DNA of 64,000 bases from Paragorgia papillata (GCA_035771165.1 JAWNZC010000088.1:602501-666500); one strand, 5' to 3'. Counted from the stretch's first letter, positions 46,259 through 54,305 are shown. Numbers and translations: made by a program. Notes: generated from the letters alone by a model not told the origin.

Positions 46259-46530
46259 GGCACCAGATCAGCAATGGTGTTATAGTAGCCATCTGGGATA
46301 ATACCCGTATCGTCATATTTTGTTCCAGCGTTATAGAGAAACGTTTGTTGATTACCTTTTCGAATCGCGCTCCATGTATGGGGATAATATAACTCTGATA
46401 AAGCTACTTCCCAGTCACCTGTCAGTTGTATAGTTTCAGCAAGCTTCACTTTAAAATTTGCTACAGTATTATCTGGAAAATATTCCATAGAGCTATTGCT
46501 TGGAAGCGTTAAATAAAACTGTGTTGCCAT
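46249..46530 (-). pseudogene. N-terminus of a Polinton virion-type protein (LPSNSS family)
   Basis: From ATG 46530: MATQFYLTLPSNSSMEYFPD, then the GDWEVALSELYYPHTW motif, typical for the first domain of a protein encoded by metazoan Polintons and adintoviruses, generally taken as capsid-related (exact role not certain to me). After about 90 residues the reading passes into the 21-bp minisatellite and stops, so most of the protein is gone. Confidence 0.68.
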
Positions 46531-46579
46531 GTCGGAGAACAATACACAAATGAACACAAATTGTAAGGTACACACATTT

Positions 46580-47662
46580 TTATTTCGTTAAATCTTTTAC
46601 ATTATCGAGTGGTACCCAGGAATTAAAAGCTTCTGGATAACCTAACCATTTTACAAGATACTCTTTACGTTTACCATGCATGCGTGACTTAATTACTCTT
46701 TCTATTCTATAAAAGTCACTATCTGTCTTTGTAACTCTTTGCAATTCCTGTTCGTAAAATGTTCCTTGTAACTCTTCTCTGTGATAATCGGCAATCTTGT
46801 ACACTGGCGGTCGTCTGGGTACTCGCTTCGTGATGATGAACACCTCTTCGGTCCAGTTAGGTAAGTAGCCTTTCTTGAATGTACGTCTTGCTTTGCTAAT
46901 CCGAACTTGGTCACCAATGCTGAATTTATATGTGATGGGTTTGCTGGACTCATCACCATACAGTTTTTGCCATACAATACTCTCGTTTTCTCGAGTAACA
47001 TCAACTGGTCTCATCCCAATACTACGGTGTCTCGAATGGTTGTAGGAATATACTAATTTTTGTAGTACATCGGTATATTTCAACGTATTCTTTGCTGTAA
47101 AATATTTCCACATTTTCCCCTTTAACGTTCGGTTAAATCGTTCAACGATGGATGCCTTGGTATCGTTGTGTGTTGTAAAAAATCGAATATGTTTGTCCTT
47201 CAATAACTTTTGAAAGCGTTTGTTGGTAAATTCAGTTCCTTTATCGGTGTGAAGTGTTTTAGGCTTCCTTCCTTTCTTTAGTATCTTTTCAAAGGCTTTA
47301 ACTAGACTCTCTGCAGTCTTTGTTTTTAATGGTTCCACCCACGCAAATTTGGACAGTACATCAATAACAGTTAAAACGTATTTATAACCATTATTTGTTT
47401 TACTAAGCGAATCCATAATTACTAGATCAGCCTCCCACTCCTCGTCCATCGCTCCAACAATAACACGATTTCGCTTAAAATTATGTCGTACGGGTTTATG
47501 CAAAGTATAGGTATCTTGCTGTCTAAGCCATGTTTTTATCTTGTTTCGGGATATCTGGAATTAACCGTCACTTCTTACGACACGGTATAAGGCATCTACG
47601 CCGCCAAAACTTGCCGGACTTTTTGGCTTGTAATACAGATCGTGAAGGTACTGTTCCGCCAT
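46580..47662 (-). pseudogene. rve integrase with chromodomain, one in-frame stop
   Basis: Retroviral-type DDE integrase of Polintons/adintoviruses. ATG at 47662. Codon 34 is TAA (47563-47561), with family-typical text on both sides in the same frame (SPASFGGVDALYR before, YTLHKPVRHNF after). From there the frame is open for over 320 codons. Catalytic acids: D in WEADLVIMDSL, D in TLHTDKGTEFTN, E in KASIVERFNRTLKG. The C-terminal chromodomain (RIERVIKSRMHGKRKEYLVK, WLGYPEAFNSWVPL) probably targets methylated histones. A TTG at 47503 begins the longest stop-free part. With a single stop this is a recently lost gene unless readthrough occurs. Confidence 0.88.
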
Positions 47663-47891
47663 CTAATTCGGATGCCTGTATCACAATTTTTCCCCCACAG
47701 CACGCTGATATACAGCGAATCTTTCGAAAAATATTACGAAGGGCTATTTGTGGTAATCCTCCACAGCAAGTCATGTTCACGCGACAAAGGTTAGAAGTAA
47801 ATGAACATAGAAAAGTCAACGACACGATATAAATGCAAACATATTTATTACATATTAAATTAGAATACAAAACTATACATGTCTTCAGTCA

Positions 47892-48345
47892 CTAGTGTAC
47901 TCTTTCTACTTGTAAAGGATTCACCCGTTTCTGCGTTCTTGTATTGATATTGTAATGGACTGCTGAAAAGACACCCAATGTTATAAATGGACTGCTGAAA
48001 AGACACCCAATGTTATAAATTCGTGGCGAGCTCTCTGTAGGTTTCCATTCAAAGAATCCGCATGCGTGTTGTCTTTCGTTAGGACACGAGTAAAACAGAC
48101 GACCCTGGTTGTCCCCTTCTTTCTTAACTTTACGAGTACGGCAAACCATTCCGTGTTTACACAAAGGCTTTGGACTCTCGAAGACATCCCCAATTGCCAA
48201 AACGTGCAGGGATTCTCTCGTTCAGAACAGACGAAGTAAGGTCTCCCACAATGTTTAACGATATTTCCTCAACATAGCATGTTAAAAGTGTACATTCAAT
48301 CTTTCTCTCGCGCAAATTTAAAATCTCAATCAGGTCGGAATCCAT
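47892..48345 (-). pseudogene. GRF zinc-finger protein, one frameshift
   Basis: Starts MDSDLIEILNLRERKIECTL at 48345; a 1-nt shift near 48200 leads to a frame with a GRF-type finger: CKHGMVCRTRKVKK, GRLFYSCPNERQHACGFFEW. GRF fingers bind single-stranded DNA/RNA and occur in Topo III-alpha, NEIL3 and APE2, so a replication or repair role is plausible. Downstream, a 33-bp direct duplication (GGACTGCTGAAAAGACACCC, about 47958 and 47991) alters the end. About 140 aa. Confidence 0.65.
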
Positions 48346-48481
48346 TGAAATGTCAACCTGTATTTACCATTTCCTAATATTAATGACTTCGTTTAATCGA
48401 TTTTTAATGACTTTTATCGCCCAAACTTGTCGATTAATATTCAAATTCGCATTAGCAACGCTCTAACATCCCTCACAACAG

Positions 48482-48847
48482 TTACGTTAGGAATCTAATC
48501 AACCTTTGTATCCACGAGTGTTTTATTTCGTATTTCTTCAAGTCAATTCGCCTAAAATCTTTGGCAGTTCTTTTAATAGCTTGGCGAAGTGTTTCGGTGT
48601 TGCAATAATCGCTCACTTTCAACACTAGAGTCAAATAAGCAATAATTCTACCGAAATTCACAAGATCCATCTCTTGATAAATAGTATACAAGCTACTCGG
48701 CAAGTTATCTCTGTTAATTTGGTCGATAATGCTCTCATACAGTTCACCATGCTCTCTAAGGCATCTATTCATGTAAAAACATAACGTATCTTTTTCTATA
48801 TCGATATTATTTTCCCGCAATTCAGCCCAAATTGTTTGTTCGGCCAT
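48482..48847 (-). CDS. Bcl-2-like apoptosis regulator (intact copy, right TIR)
   Basis: 121 aa. The BH3-like motif LREHGEL (30-36), BH1 DLVNFGRIIAYLTLVLKV (61-78, compare the N-W-G-R-I of cellular Bcl-2 proteins, here NFGRI) and BH2-like HSWIQRLIRF (110-119) appear in the right order and spacing. No C-terminal membrane anchor is seen. Adenovirus E1B-19K and Bcl-2 homologues of some adintoviruses block host apoptosis; the same role is likely here. The promoter and first 95 codons lie in the TIR, hence the duplicated copy at the left. Remote-homology call made by eye. Confidence 0.68.
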   Translation of the reverse strand: MAEQTIWAELRENNIDIEKDTLCFYMNRCLREHGELYESIIDQINRDNLPSSLYTIYQEMDLVNFGRIIAYLTLVLKVSDYCNTETLRQAIKRTAKDFRRIDLKKYEIKHSWIQRLIRFLT

Positions 48848-49077
48848 CGTGTTTAAAATGACGTAATCTTAACAAGCACTCGGCGTTTTATCGGAATCGG
48901 AAATGCTTCGTTATCTCTTCGGAAAAATCCGACTCATTGATTATTCATAACTCATGAATTATTAAGGGTTAACACAACATGCTAATAAGCTAACACAACA
49001 TGCTAATGAGCTAACACAACATGCTAATGAGACATTCCTGCATAAAGGGGGTCCATTAAGCCCCGCTCTATACTACT
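48561..49077 (-). repeat. Right TIR of the Polinton-like element
   Basis: Complement of the left TIR, but with three instead of two copies of the CTAACACAACATGCTAATGA-type subrepeat, making it about 21 bp longer. Ends CTCTATACTACT at 49077. Confidence 0.9.
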
Positions 49078-49262
49078 ATCATTATACGCGGTAGTTATAA
49101 CATTATACGCGGTTTCATCATTATACGCGGTGGTTATAACATTATACGCGGTGGTTTCATCATTATACGCGGTGGTTATAACATTATTTATACGCGGTAG
49201 TTATAACATTATACGCGGTGGTTTCATCATTATACGCGGTGGTTTCATCATTATACGCGGTA
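49078..49262 (+). repeat. 21-bp minisatellite, remainder of left arm
   Basis: Same units and orientation as 42588-43562, resuming directly after the Polinton-like element; one unit has a 4-bp TTAT expansion (about 49185). Finishes with AGTGTTGCTGTTTG. Confidence 0.95.
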
Positions 49263-49272
49263 GTGTTGCTGT

Positions 49273-49640
49273 TTGATTAAAATGCCAGATTGCTTAAAAT
49301 CAACAACTCCATGTCTATATGCAGATGACACCCAAATTTTCTCATCTTCGCGTGACTGCGCTGAGCTTGTTGCAAATTTAAATTCAGATCTTATTAATAT
49401 TCATAATTGGATGGTGAAAAACAAGCTTCAAATCCATCCAACTAAATCAAGATATAAGTTTATTGGATCTTCGTATAATCTCAGTAATAAGGTATGCGAT
49501 CATCCTGTCTTAATTAATAATGTTCCGGTTCCGAGAACTGATACTTATAAGTGCTTGGGAGTTGAGATAGATGAGAAACTTAGTTGGGAAACTGATTTGT
49601 ACCAACTGATACATTGCAAGTTATATATAAAGCCTTAGTA
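49273..49640 (+). pseudogene. Non-LTR retrotransposon reverse-transcriptase fragment
   Basis: Short RT piece with the catalytic motif LYADDTQIFSSS (YADD box) followed by LINIHNWMVKNKLQIHPTKS and YKCLGVEIDEKLSWETDLYQ, typical of CR1/L2-like elements. No endonuclease or 5' RT part. It sits at the inner border of the minisatellite arm. Confidence 0.8.
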
Positions 49641-49669
49641 CAACCTTATTTTGATTACTGCTCTCATCT

Positions 49670-50284
49670 TTGGGACAATTGCGGAAAACTGCTGAAATAG
49701 TATATATATATTGCCAATCAAGTATAGAGAACCGTTTGGGAAGTAATGCCTGCACAATTATTGCTTGTTTAGTGGCACTTAATTTTCTATCTGAGACAGC
49801 CTGGTTTTCCCAATATGGAGTGCTATCAACCTTGAATGCAAACTTTCTAGAATTCTGCCACCAACTTTTTACTGAAGGCAACAACATGTATGACAGGCTT
49901 GATAGTGACCAGATAACGTACAGTGTTCCAGAAATTTTACAGCATCCACAGCTGGGTCTTGGAAATTTTGCTGAAAGAGCAGATGAGTACCAATTCAACA
50001 ATTTTGTAGAATTTTTGTTAGAATTACAACACATTTGTTTATCTAAGATTAAATTAGCAATGGTAATCATTCCTTCACCAGATAAATCTATGACATTACT
50101 AGTAAATAAGAATGGTGCAACCATGTTAGTGGTAAGTCATTTACATTTAGATACTGGGGCAATCATTGCTACTGCTGCTGAGAACGAGATTTCAGCTATG
50201 GTTCATTACATTGAGTATATGGCAGTAAGGGACTGGGGATCTAATGTTACTCCTTTTCATGTTACATTTCTCAGATTAAAATAG
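49670..50284 (+). CDS. Papain-like cysteine-protease-like protein
   Basis: About 190 residues of conserved-looking sequence. SSIENRLGSNACTIIACLVA presents a candidate nucleophile Cys at the start of a helix, and VSHLHLDTGAIIATA a candidate His near the end, the Cys-then-His order of papain-like enzymes. The pattern recalls viral C76-type deubiquitinases and a family of repeat-associated proteins in sponges and corals. Target unknown; protease activity is inference. The true N-terminus is uncertain because the frame opens in RT-derived sequence; first credible residues about 49700. It faces the SAM/HTH ORF tail to tail. Confidence 0.45.
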   Translation: MGQLRKTAEIVYIYCQSSIENRLGSNACTIIACLVALNFLSETAWFSQYGVLSTLNANFLEFCHQLFTEGNNMYDRLDSDQITYSVPEILQHPQLGLGNFAERADEYQFNNFVEFLLELQHICLSKIKLAMVIIPSPDKSMTLLVNKNGATMLVVSHLHLDTGAIIATAAENEISAMVHYIEYMAVRDWGSNVTPFHVTFLRLK

Positions 50285-50371
50285 TTTAATAGCTAGGCTT
50301 GAATTATTTTAAATAAAATTCTAAATAAATGTAAACAACTAATTTACAGTAAATATTAAATCACTGTACCT

Positions 50372-50773
50372 TCAATCTATCCATATTAAATTGATCGAAA
50401 TGACAGAGAATTCCAACTTGCTTAGTCCATAATGTCGCATCCTACGATAGATTGTACTTTGTGAGACGGAAAGCATTTTTGAAATGTCGTCGATCGTTAA
50501 ATTCTCTTCCAAGTAATATTCCAGGGTTGATCTTGGTATGTCAAATTTAGGCGGCCCACATCCTGCTATGGATCTTGGTGGTTGTTGTGGTCCGTACTTA
50601 CAACATTCCACTCGTAATGCCATAATTTCCGCGCGGTTGTATAGGCCCAATTGCTTAAATTCGTCTAAGGTGAGTTTATTAACTATATCTGGTGTTATTT
50701 TCTCCATTTCAAAACGTTCTGTAACGTTTTCTAACTTCAGTTTCTGTAGAACAGACAACATCGGAGACGACAT
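50372..50773 (-). CDS. SAM-like + helix-turn-helix protein (N-terminus of the rve-integrase family)
   Basis: 133 aa. The first 60 residues resemble a SAM-type domain (MEKITPDIVNKLTLDEFKQL, GLYNRAEIMALRVEC); then PPKFDIPRSTLEYYLEENL and an HTH, ISKMLSVSQSTIYRRMRHYG. In the related metazoan family this leads into the DDE core seen as relics at 15-17 kb and 59.6-61 kb; here the protein stops after SVISINLIWID, apparently at an unspliced border. Downstream core exons are not found in this direction. Confidence 0.6.
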   Translation of the reverse strand: MSSPMLSVLQKLKLENVTERFEMEKITPDIVNKLTLDEFKQLGLYNRAEIMALRVECCKYGPQQPPRSIAGCGPPKFDIPRSTLEYYLEENLTIDDISKMLSVSQSTIYRRMRHYGLSKLEFSVISINLIWID

Positions 50774-50875
50774 TTTTTAAAATTCGCTTGTACTTCATGT
50801 TAGGGTACATATATTTCAGTGAATGCATGGCAAAACAGCTGACGGAAAATACTGGCTCACCGAATATAATGTTGC

Positions 50876-51107
50876 AAACAGCAACACTACCGCGTATAAT
50901 GATGAAACCACCGCGTATAATGATGAAACCACCGCGTATAATGTTATAACCACCGCGTATAATGTTATAACTACCGCGTATAATGATGAAACCACGGCGT
51001 ATAATGATTAAACCACCGCGTATAATGATGAAACCACCGCCTATAATGTTATAACTACCGCGTATAATGTTATAACTACCGCGTATAATGACGAAACCAC
51101 CGACCAT
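50876..51107 (-). repeat. 21-bp minisatellite, right arm (about 11 units)
   Basis: Complement orientation of the left arm (ACCACCGCGTATAATGATGA and TAACTACCGCGTATAATGTTA units). Much shorter than the left arm, as expected for a rapidly changing satellite. Confidence 0.95.
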
Positions 51108-51152
51108 TATGACATTTGATCACTTAAGACAGTCATGGCTTTCCATAAAAAT

Positions 51153-51559
51153 GCTAAGTGAAGTGCTAATGGCTGTCCTTCCAGAGGAAGAATATAAAAA
51201 AGGTCGAAATGATCCATGTTACTTGGTATCACGAATAGCTGAAACATCGATCAAATTATGGGAATACGCAACTCAAATGAAATTCTCGGTTTTTAGCGGA
51301 GTAGTTGGATGTATGAACGATAGTGAAGTTTGTGGTGTGTGCAATGAAGAATGTAATGCAACTGAAATTGCCTTATAAAACAATAAAGAGTTTTAAATTA
51401 GAGCCAGGAGCGAAACTTGTAAAAACACCGATTAAACAATTGATTCTCAAGCCATGCGAAATTCCTAATATCGACAAAGAAGAAGAATTCAAGAGACAAC
51501 AAAATTTATTTAAGAAAATAATTCCATTTCTAAGCCGATTAATATTCCCCTCAATTTAA
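51153..51559 (+). pseudogene. Unknown viral-tract gene interrupted by the nested insertion
   Basis: From the ATG at 51153, directly after the right AAAAT: LSEVLMAVLPEEEYKKGRND, SRIAETSIKLWEYATQMK, CGVCNEECNATEIAL (stop 51378). A second frame from 51323 continues with PYKTIKSFKLEPGAKLVKTP and ends at 51559, suggesting one shift. The open frame extends leftwards into the repeat arm (ATG 51109), but that part belongs to the insertion. No family recognised. Confidence 0.5.
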
Positions 51560-51574
51560 AATACTAAAAAGCGG

Positions 51575-51765
51575 GTAAACAACATTCCAGTGATCGAACT
51601 TTGAGCATCTCGTGATTTTTAAATGATAAACAACATTCCAACCCTCGAACTTTGAGCATAACAACATTCCAATGATCGAACTTTAAACATCTCGTGATTT
51701 TTAAATGATAAACAATATTCCAACCTTCGACCTTTTGTTGAACATAACAACATTCCATTCCCATA
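51575..51765. repeat. Tandem repeat, AACAACATTCCA type
   Basis: Alternating blocks GATAAACAACATTCCA, A(C/G)CCTCGAACTTTGAGCA and TCTCGTGATTTTTAAAT, about 4-5 irregular copies. Frames reading through it have no meaning. Confidence 0.85.
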
Positions 51766-51848
51766 TTTGGGTATCAAAATAAATTTCATAAGAAAAATAA
51801 TTTTTTGATCATAATTCAATAAGATCTTTTGCTTTGTAACAACCAACA

Positions 51849-52097
51849 ATGTCTGAATACAACAGTTACATAAAGTGTTATAACGAACTGTGGACAAGTA
51901 ATGATACAAAAAGAGAAGACTTGGTAGTGGGAGACAACGATAATAACTGGTGGATAATGAAAATTACGAACCATTGCAATGGATGTGGTGTGACACGATA
52001 CGTAACCCATAGCAGAGAAGCACGAAATTTCAAGGAAATATACTTCATCCGTAGCGAAGTGTATGGAGAAGAAAAGCCGACGTACAATACAATGTAA
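51849..52097 (+). CDS. Unknown 82-aa protein
   Basis: Intact ORF, MSEYNSYIKCYNELWTSNDT..., with a Trp-rich patch (DNNWWIMKITNHCNGCG) and THSREARNFKEIYFIRSEV. Clean start after an AT-rich leader; 44 bp upstream of the next ORF in the same direction. Not recognised. Confidence 0.5.
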   Translation: MSEYNSYIKCYNELWTSNDTKREDLVVGDNDNNWWIMKITNHCNGCGVTRYVTHSREARNFKEIYFIRSEVYGEEKPTYNTM

Positions 52098-52140
52098 AAG
52101 AAAAAGAAGAAAACAAGAAAGAAACACAAGAACAGTGAAC

Positions 52141-52362
52141 ATGAATTCAACAAATAAACTGTTTATAGTTTTATTTGTTCTCTATATATTAATTACATTA
52201 TTATTATTTTTAAATTTCTTAGAAGAACTCGAAAGAAACAGTCGCCGACGTAAAATGTTTTTTTTTATCCTAATTAGAAAATATATTGTTAATAAATGTT
52301 TTTCAATTGTTCTTCTTCTTCTAAATCAATGTTTTTTTCATCTTTTTTCTCCTGGTCTTTAA
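52141..52362 (+). CDS. Small membrane protein
   Basis: About 73 aa from ATG 52141 (chosen over an upstream in-frame start that overlaps the previous gene). Residues 8-28 are a hydrophobic segment (FIVLFVLYILITLLLFLNFL) followed by charged EELERNSRRRK, and a second hydrophobic stretch with Phe/Leu/Cys near the end. Probably one or two transmembrane helices. Overlaps the convergent small gene at its 3' end by 4 bp. Confidence 0.5.
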   Translation: MNSTNKLFIVLFVLYILITLLLFLNFLEELERNSRRRKMFFFILIRKYIVNKCFSIVLLLLNQCFFHLFSPGL

Positions 52363-52559
52363 TTTTCTTTATTCAATACAACTGTACTGCCATCTTTTAA
52401 AGGTACAACTGTCTTTTCTTTATAGTCGCAATAACAACACTTGTCATCTGCTTTCTTAATCTTCTCTTCTTCTTGCGTTCAATTCATCTGCAGATGGGAG
52501 TAAGTATAGCCAATTATCATCAAAAATACAATCACGGTGCTAACCAAATACTTTGTCAT
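52359..52559 (-). pseudogene. Small secreted/membrane-anchored Cys protein with one in-frame TGA
   Basis: From ATG 52559: MTKYLVSTVIVFLMIIGYTY is a signal peptide or anchor. A TGA at codon 27 is followed in the same frame by QEEEKIKKADDKCCYCDYKE and VPLKDGSTVVLNKEN to a TAA at 52359. The coherent sense text after the TGA argues for a single nonsense mutation. No family recognised. Confidence 0.45.
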
Positions 52560-52828
52560 ATTTTCATAAAGTACTCCCAAAACACAAGCATATAAGCAAT
52601 AGAACATTTAATAATTGTGACAAAACAAAAATATCGCATCCCTTATATACACTTGCGCATTAAAAATTTGCTATAATTATTCATAATATTTTAAAATAAT
52701 ATAAAAAAACTAAAGTATTTAACATAAAAAAGCGTAAAATAATGTAAAAAGGGATAAAACACTATAAAAAATACTATATAAAAGCTATAAAGACTCACTA
52801 AATTTTATTTTACCACAAATTCGTAAAA

Positions 52829-53356
52829 ATGGAAACAGAAAGGTCATTACTTACTAGACATCAATGTTCGATATGTTTAAACATAATATCAAGACTTCCT
52901 GTAGGAGATCTCTTCAAGGCACGATTCACTTATCAACAATATTTATATAATCTCATTATTCCAAATGGTGCTGCATTTCCGTTCTTAAGATACATAATGG
53001 TATTTGAAAGTACAGATGGATTTAAGCAATGGCGTACTGAAGTTGGATTTACAAGCGAACATGATTATATATTTTGTACAAGAACAACGCGTTGCACTCT
53101 ATTTACGGGGGGGAAATACAAATACAATCACCTTCAATGCTCAACTGATGAATGTCTTAAATGGATGGCCAACGAAAGAGAAAACGATGCAAGACTAGAC
53201 TATCAAATAGATAAAAACACTAATCGAACTTGCTATCATATTTTAAAAAAATACCCTTGTAGAAAACTTTTAGAAACTCTATTTAATATTACATGTACAC
53301 ACAAAAAATACGAAAATATTATTCATAATATATTGCTCGTACCCATTCTTGAATAG
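52829..53356 (+). CDS. Unknown 175-aa Cys-containing protein
   Basis: Intact. METERSLLTRHQCSICLNII has a CxxC pair, and further Cys occur in FCTRTTRCTLF, LQCSTDECLKW, RTCYHILKKYPCRK and ITCTH. Possibly zinc-binding, but no RING or other known spacing fits. A long AT-rich leader precedes it (52563-52828, empty). Largest intact ORF of the right viral stretch. Confidence 0.6.
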   Translation: METERSLLTRHQCSICLNIISRLPVGDLFKARFTYQQYLYNLIIPNGAAFPFLRYIMVFESTDGFKQWRTEVGFTSEHDYIFCTRTTRCTLFTGGKYKYNHLQCSTDECLKWMANERENDARLDYQIDKNTNRTCYHILKKYPCRKLLETLFNITCTHKKYENIIHNILLVPILE

Positions 53357-53467
53357 AAAATGTTTTTTTCCTTATTTAATTTTTAGACATTTCATAATCT
53401 TTCTCTTTAATTTTTTCTTCAGTTTTTTCTAAAAAAAATACAAGCAATTTTTTTCTTCTCTTCTCTT

Positions 53468-53626
53468 TTATTCATAAAAAATCACTTTTAATTTAATTTT
53501 TTTCACTTTACCAATAAGATATTTATATGCAGCAGGATGTTGATTTAAAAACTTTGATATACACACACAAACGTCATAAGTTGATTTTTTCATTCCACGC
53601 GTGAAAGGCAGATCACTTCTTTCCAT
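53468..53626 (-). CDS. Unknown 52-aa basic protein
   Basis: Starts ATG 53626 (MERSDLPFTRGMKKSTYDVC), ends KVKKIKLKVIFYE, TAA 53470-53468. Found by reading the strand directly; shorter than most ORF cut-offs. In this AT-rich DNA an ORF of this length with balanced composition is suggestive but not proof. Confidence 0.35.
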   Translation of the reverse strand: MERSDLPFTRGMKKSTYDVCVCISKFLNQHPAAYKYLIGKVKKIKLKVIFYE

Positions 53627-53726
53627 TTTTATCAAACCTTACTCAGGTAGAGGTCATACATAAATAAAACTTTCAAATTCGTTTCTTACCATTCAAATTT
53701 TTTACTCTCCTTTTTTTTAGAAAAAA

Positions 53727-53925
53727 TGAAATTCTGCTTAAGTTGTTATTATCAAATTCATAATATAAATTTAGAATGTTACTATTGGTGCCATAAATGC
53801 AAAGTTTACATGATTTTGTGTGACTTTTGTAGATGCTAATTATAGTCATAGTCTTAAGTGTAAAATCTCCAAAAGATGTGAATGTAAAAATAGACAAGAA
53901 GGCTGGTGTAAAAGATATTTTTCTT
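53727..53925 (+). pseudogene. Cys-rich small protein, tandem copy 1
   Basis: MKFCLSCYYQIHNINLECYY, then HKCKVYMILCDFCRC with a stop/shift, then collinear text (KISKRCECKNRQEGWCKRYF) to an end at about 53925. CxxC pairs suggest a zinc ribbon. Paralogous to the intact copy at 54017. Confidence 0.5.
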
Positions 53926-54016
53926 AAAAAAATTTAAAAAATTTAAAACTATAGCCGGTTTTTTTCATTCCGCATTTCTTAAAAAAATTTCACTTTTTTT
54001 TTTTTTAGAAACGAAA

Positions 54017-54214
54017 ATGTATATTTGCTACAGCTGCAATTCTCTAATTCAAAACGAAAAAAAGCAATCCTATTATACATACAATAAATTCGAAGTCAAC
54101 ATAGTGTTTTGTGACTTTTGTAGATACTATAATCACGATCTTAGGGTTAAAATCTTTGATAGGTGTGAACGTAGAGATAGACAAGAACGATGGTATAGAA
54201 GATATTTTTCTTAA
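54017..54214 (+). CDS. Cys-rich small protein, tandem copy 2
   Basis: 65 aa, intact: MYICYSCNSLIQNEKKQSYY, IVFCDFCRYYNHDLRVKIFD, RCERRDRQERWYRRYFS. Two CxxC pairs (CYSC, CDFC) form a plausible zinc ribbon. Same leader of T-runs and TTTAGAAA(N)AAATG as copy 1, so promoter and gene duplicated together, about 290 bp apart. Confidence 0.5.
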   Translation: MYICYSCNSLIQNEKKQSYYTYNKFEVNIVFCDFCRYYNHDLRVKIFDRCERRDRQERWYRRYFS

Positions 54215-54234
54215 AAAAATTAAAAAAATTTTAA

Positions 54235-54305
54235 AACTATTTTCCTGTAAAAAATCTTCGAAAAAATGTAAATGTAAAAAATAGGACAAAAGATATTTTT
54301 TTCTT
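54235..54305 (+). pseudogene. Cys-rich small protein, 3' remnant (copy 3)
   Basis: AAATCTTCGAAAAAATGTAA onwards resembles the last 60 bp of copies 1 and 2 (KSSKKCKCK, then DKRY, then the TTTTTCTTAAAAAA end). Only the tail is present. 54306-54610 is low-complexity AT with a CCATATATGG palindrome and no gene. Confidence 0.4.

Larger units (their letters stand above)
43569..49077. mobile_element. Defective Polinton/adintovirus-like element, 5.5 kb
   Basis: Inverted termini start AGTAGTATAGAG and extend about 0.5 kb. Polintons classically have AG-starting TIRs and 6-bp target duplications; here ATCATG precedes and ATCATT follows, inside minisatellite units whose normal text is ATCATT. Contents: Bcl-2-like gene in each TIR, RING gene, a partial and a full packaging ATPase (convergent), the N-terminus of a virion gene, integrase with chromodomain, GRF zinc-finger gene. 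Missing: DNA polymerase, protease, major capsid. At 5.5 kb it is about a third of a typical Polinton, so large deletions and internal joins have occurred. Typical GC content, unlike its AT-rich host tract. Confidence 0.82.
42543..51147. mobile_element. Insertion with minisatellite terminal inverted repeats, nested in the viral tract
   Basis: Left end TATGGAAAGCCATGAC at 42543; right end is its complement, finishing at 51147. The first 44 bp of each arm are single copy, then a 21-bp minisatellite, and both arms end internally with AGTGTTGCTGTTTG (49259-49272 and about 50872-50885). AAAAT directly flanks both ends (42538-42542 and 51148-51152), a candidate 5-bp target duplication; removing the insert restores an A-rich leader plus ATG for the ORF starting at 51153. 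Internal cargo (49273-50871): RT fragment, papain-like ORF, SAM/HTH ORF. A Polinton-like element sits in the left arm. Superfamily unknown. Confidence 0.65.

Noticed and set aside
45940..46260. Origin iterons
   Set aside because: The array directly replaces coding sequence and shows no palindrome or AT/GC asymmetry beyond the unit; simple minisatellite expansion is sufficient.
46039..46392. Plus-strand frame ESLNPKIESLNPK
   Set aside because: Translation of the 21-bp minisatellite plus antisense of the virion gene fragment.
42588..51107. CRISPR-like array of short repeats
   Set aside because: Units are contiguous 21-mers with no unique spacers, and the context is eukaryotic.
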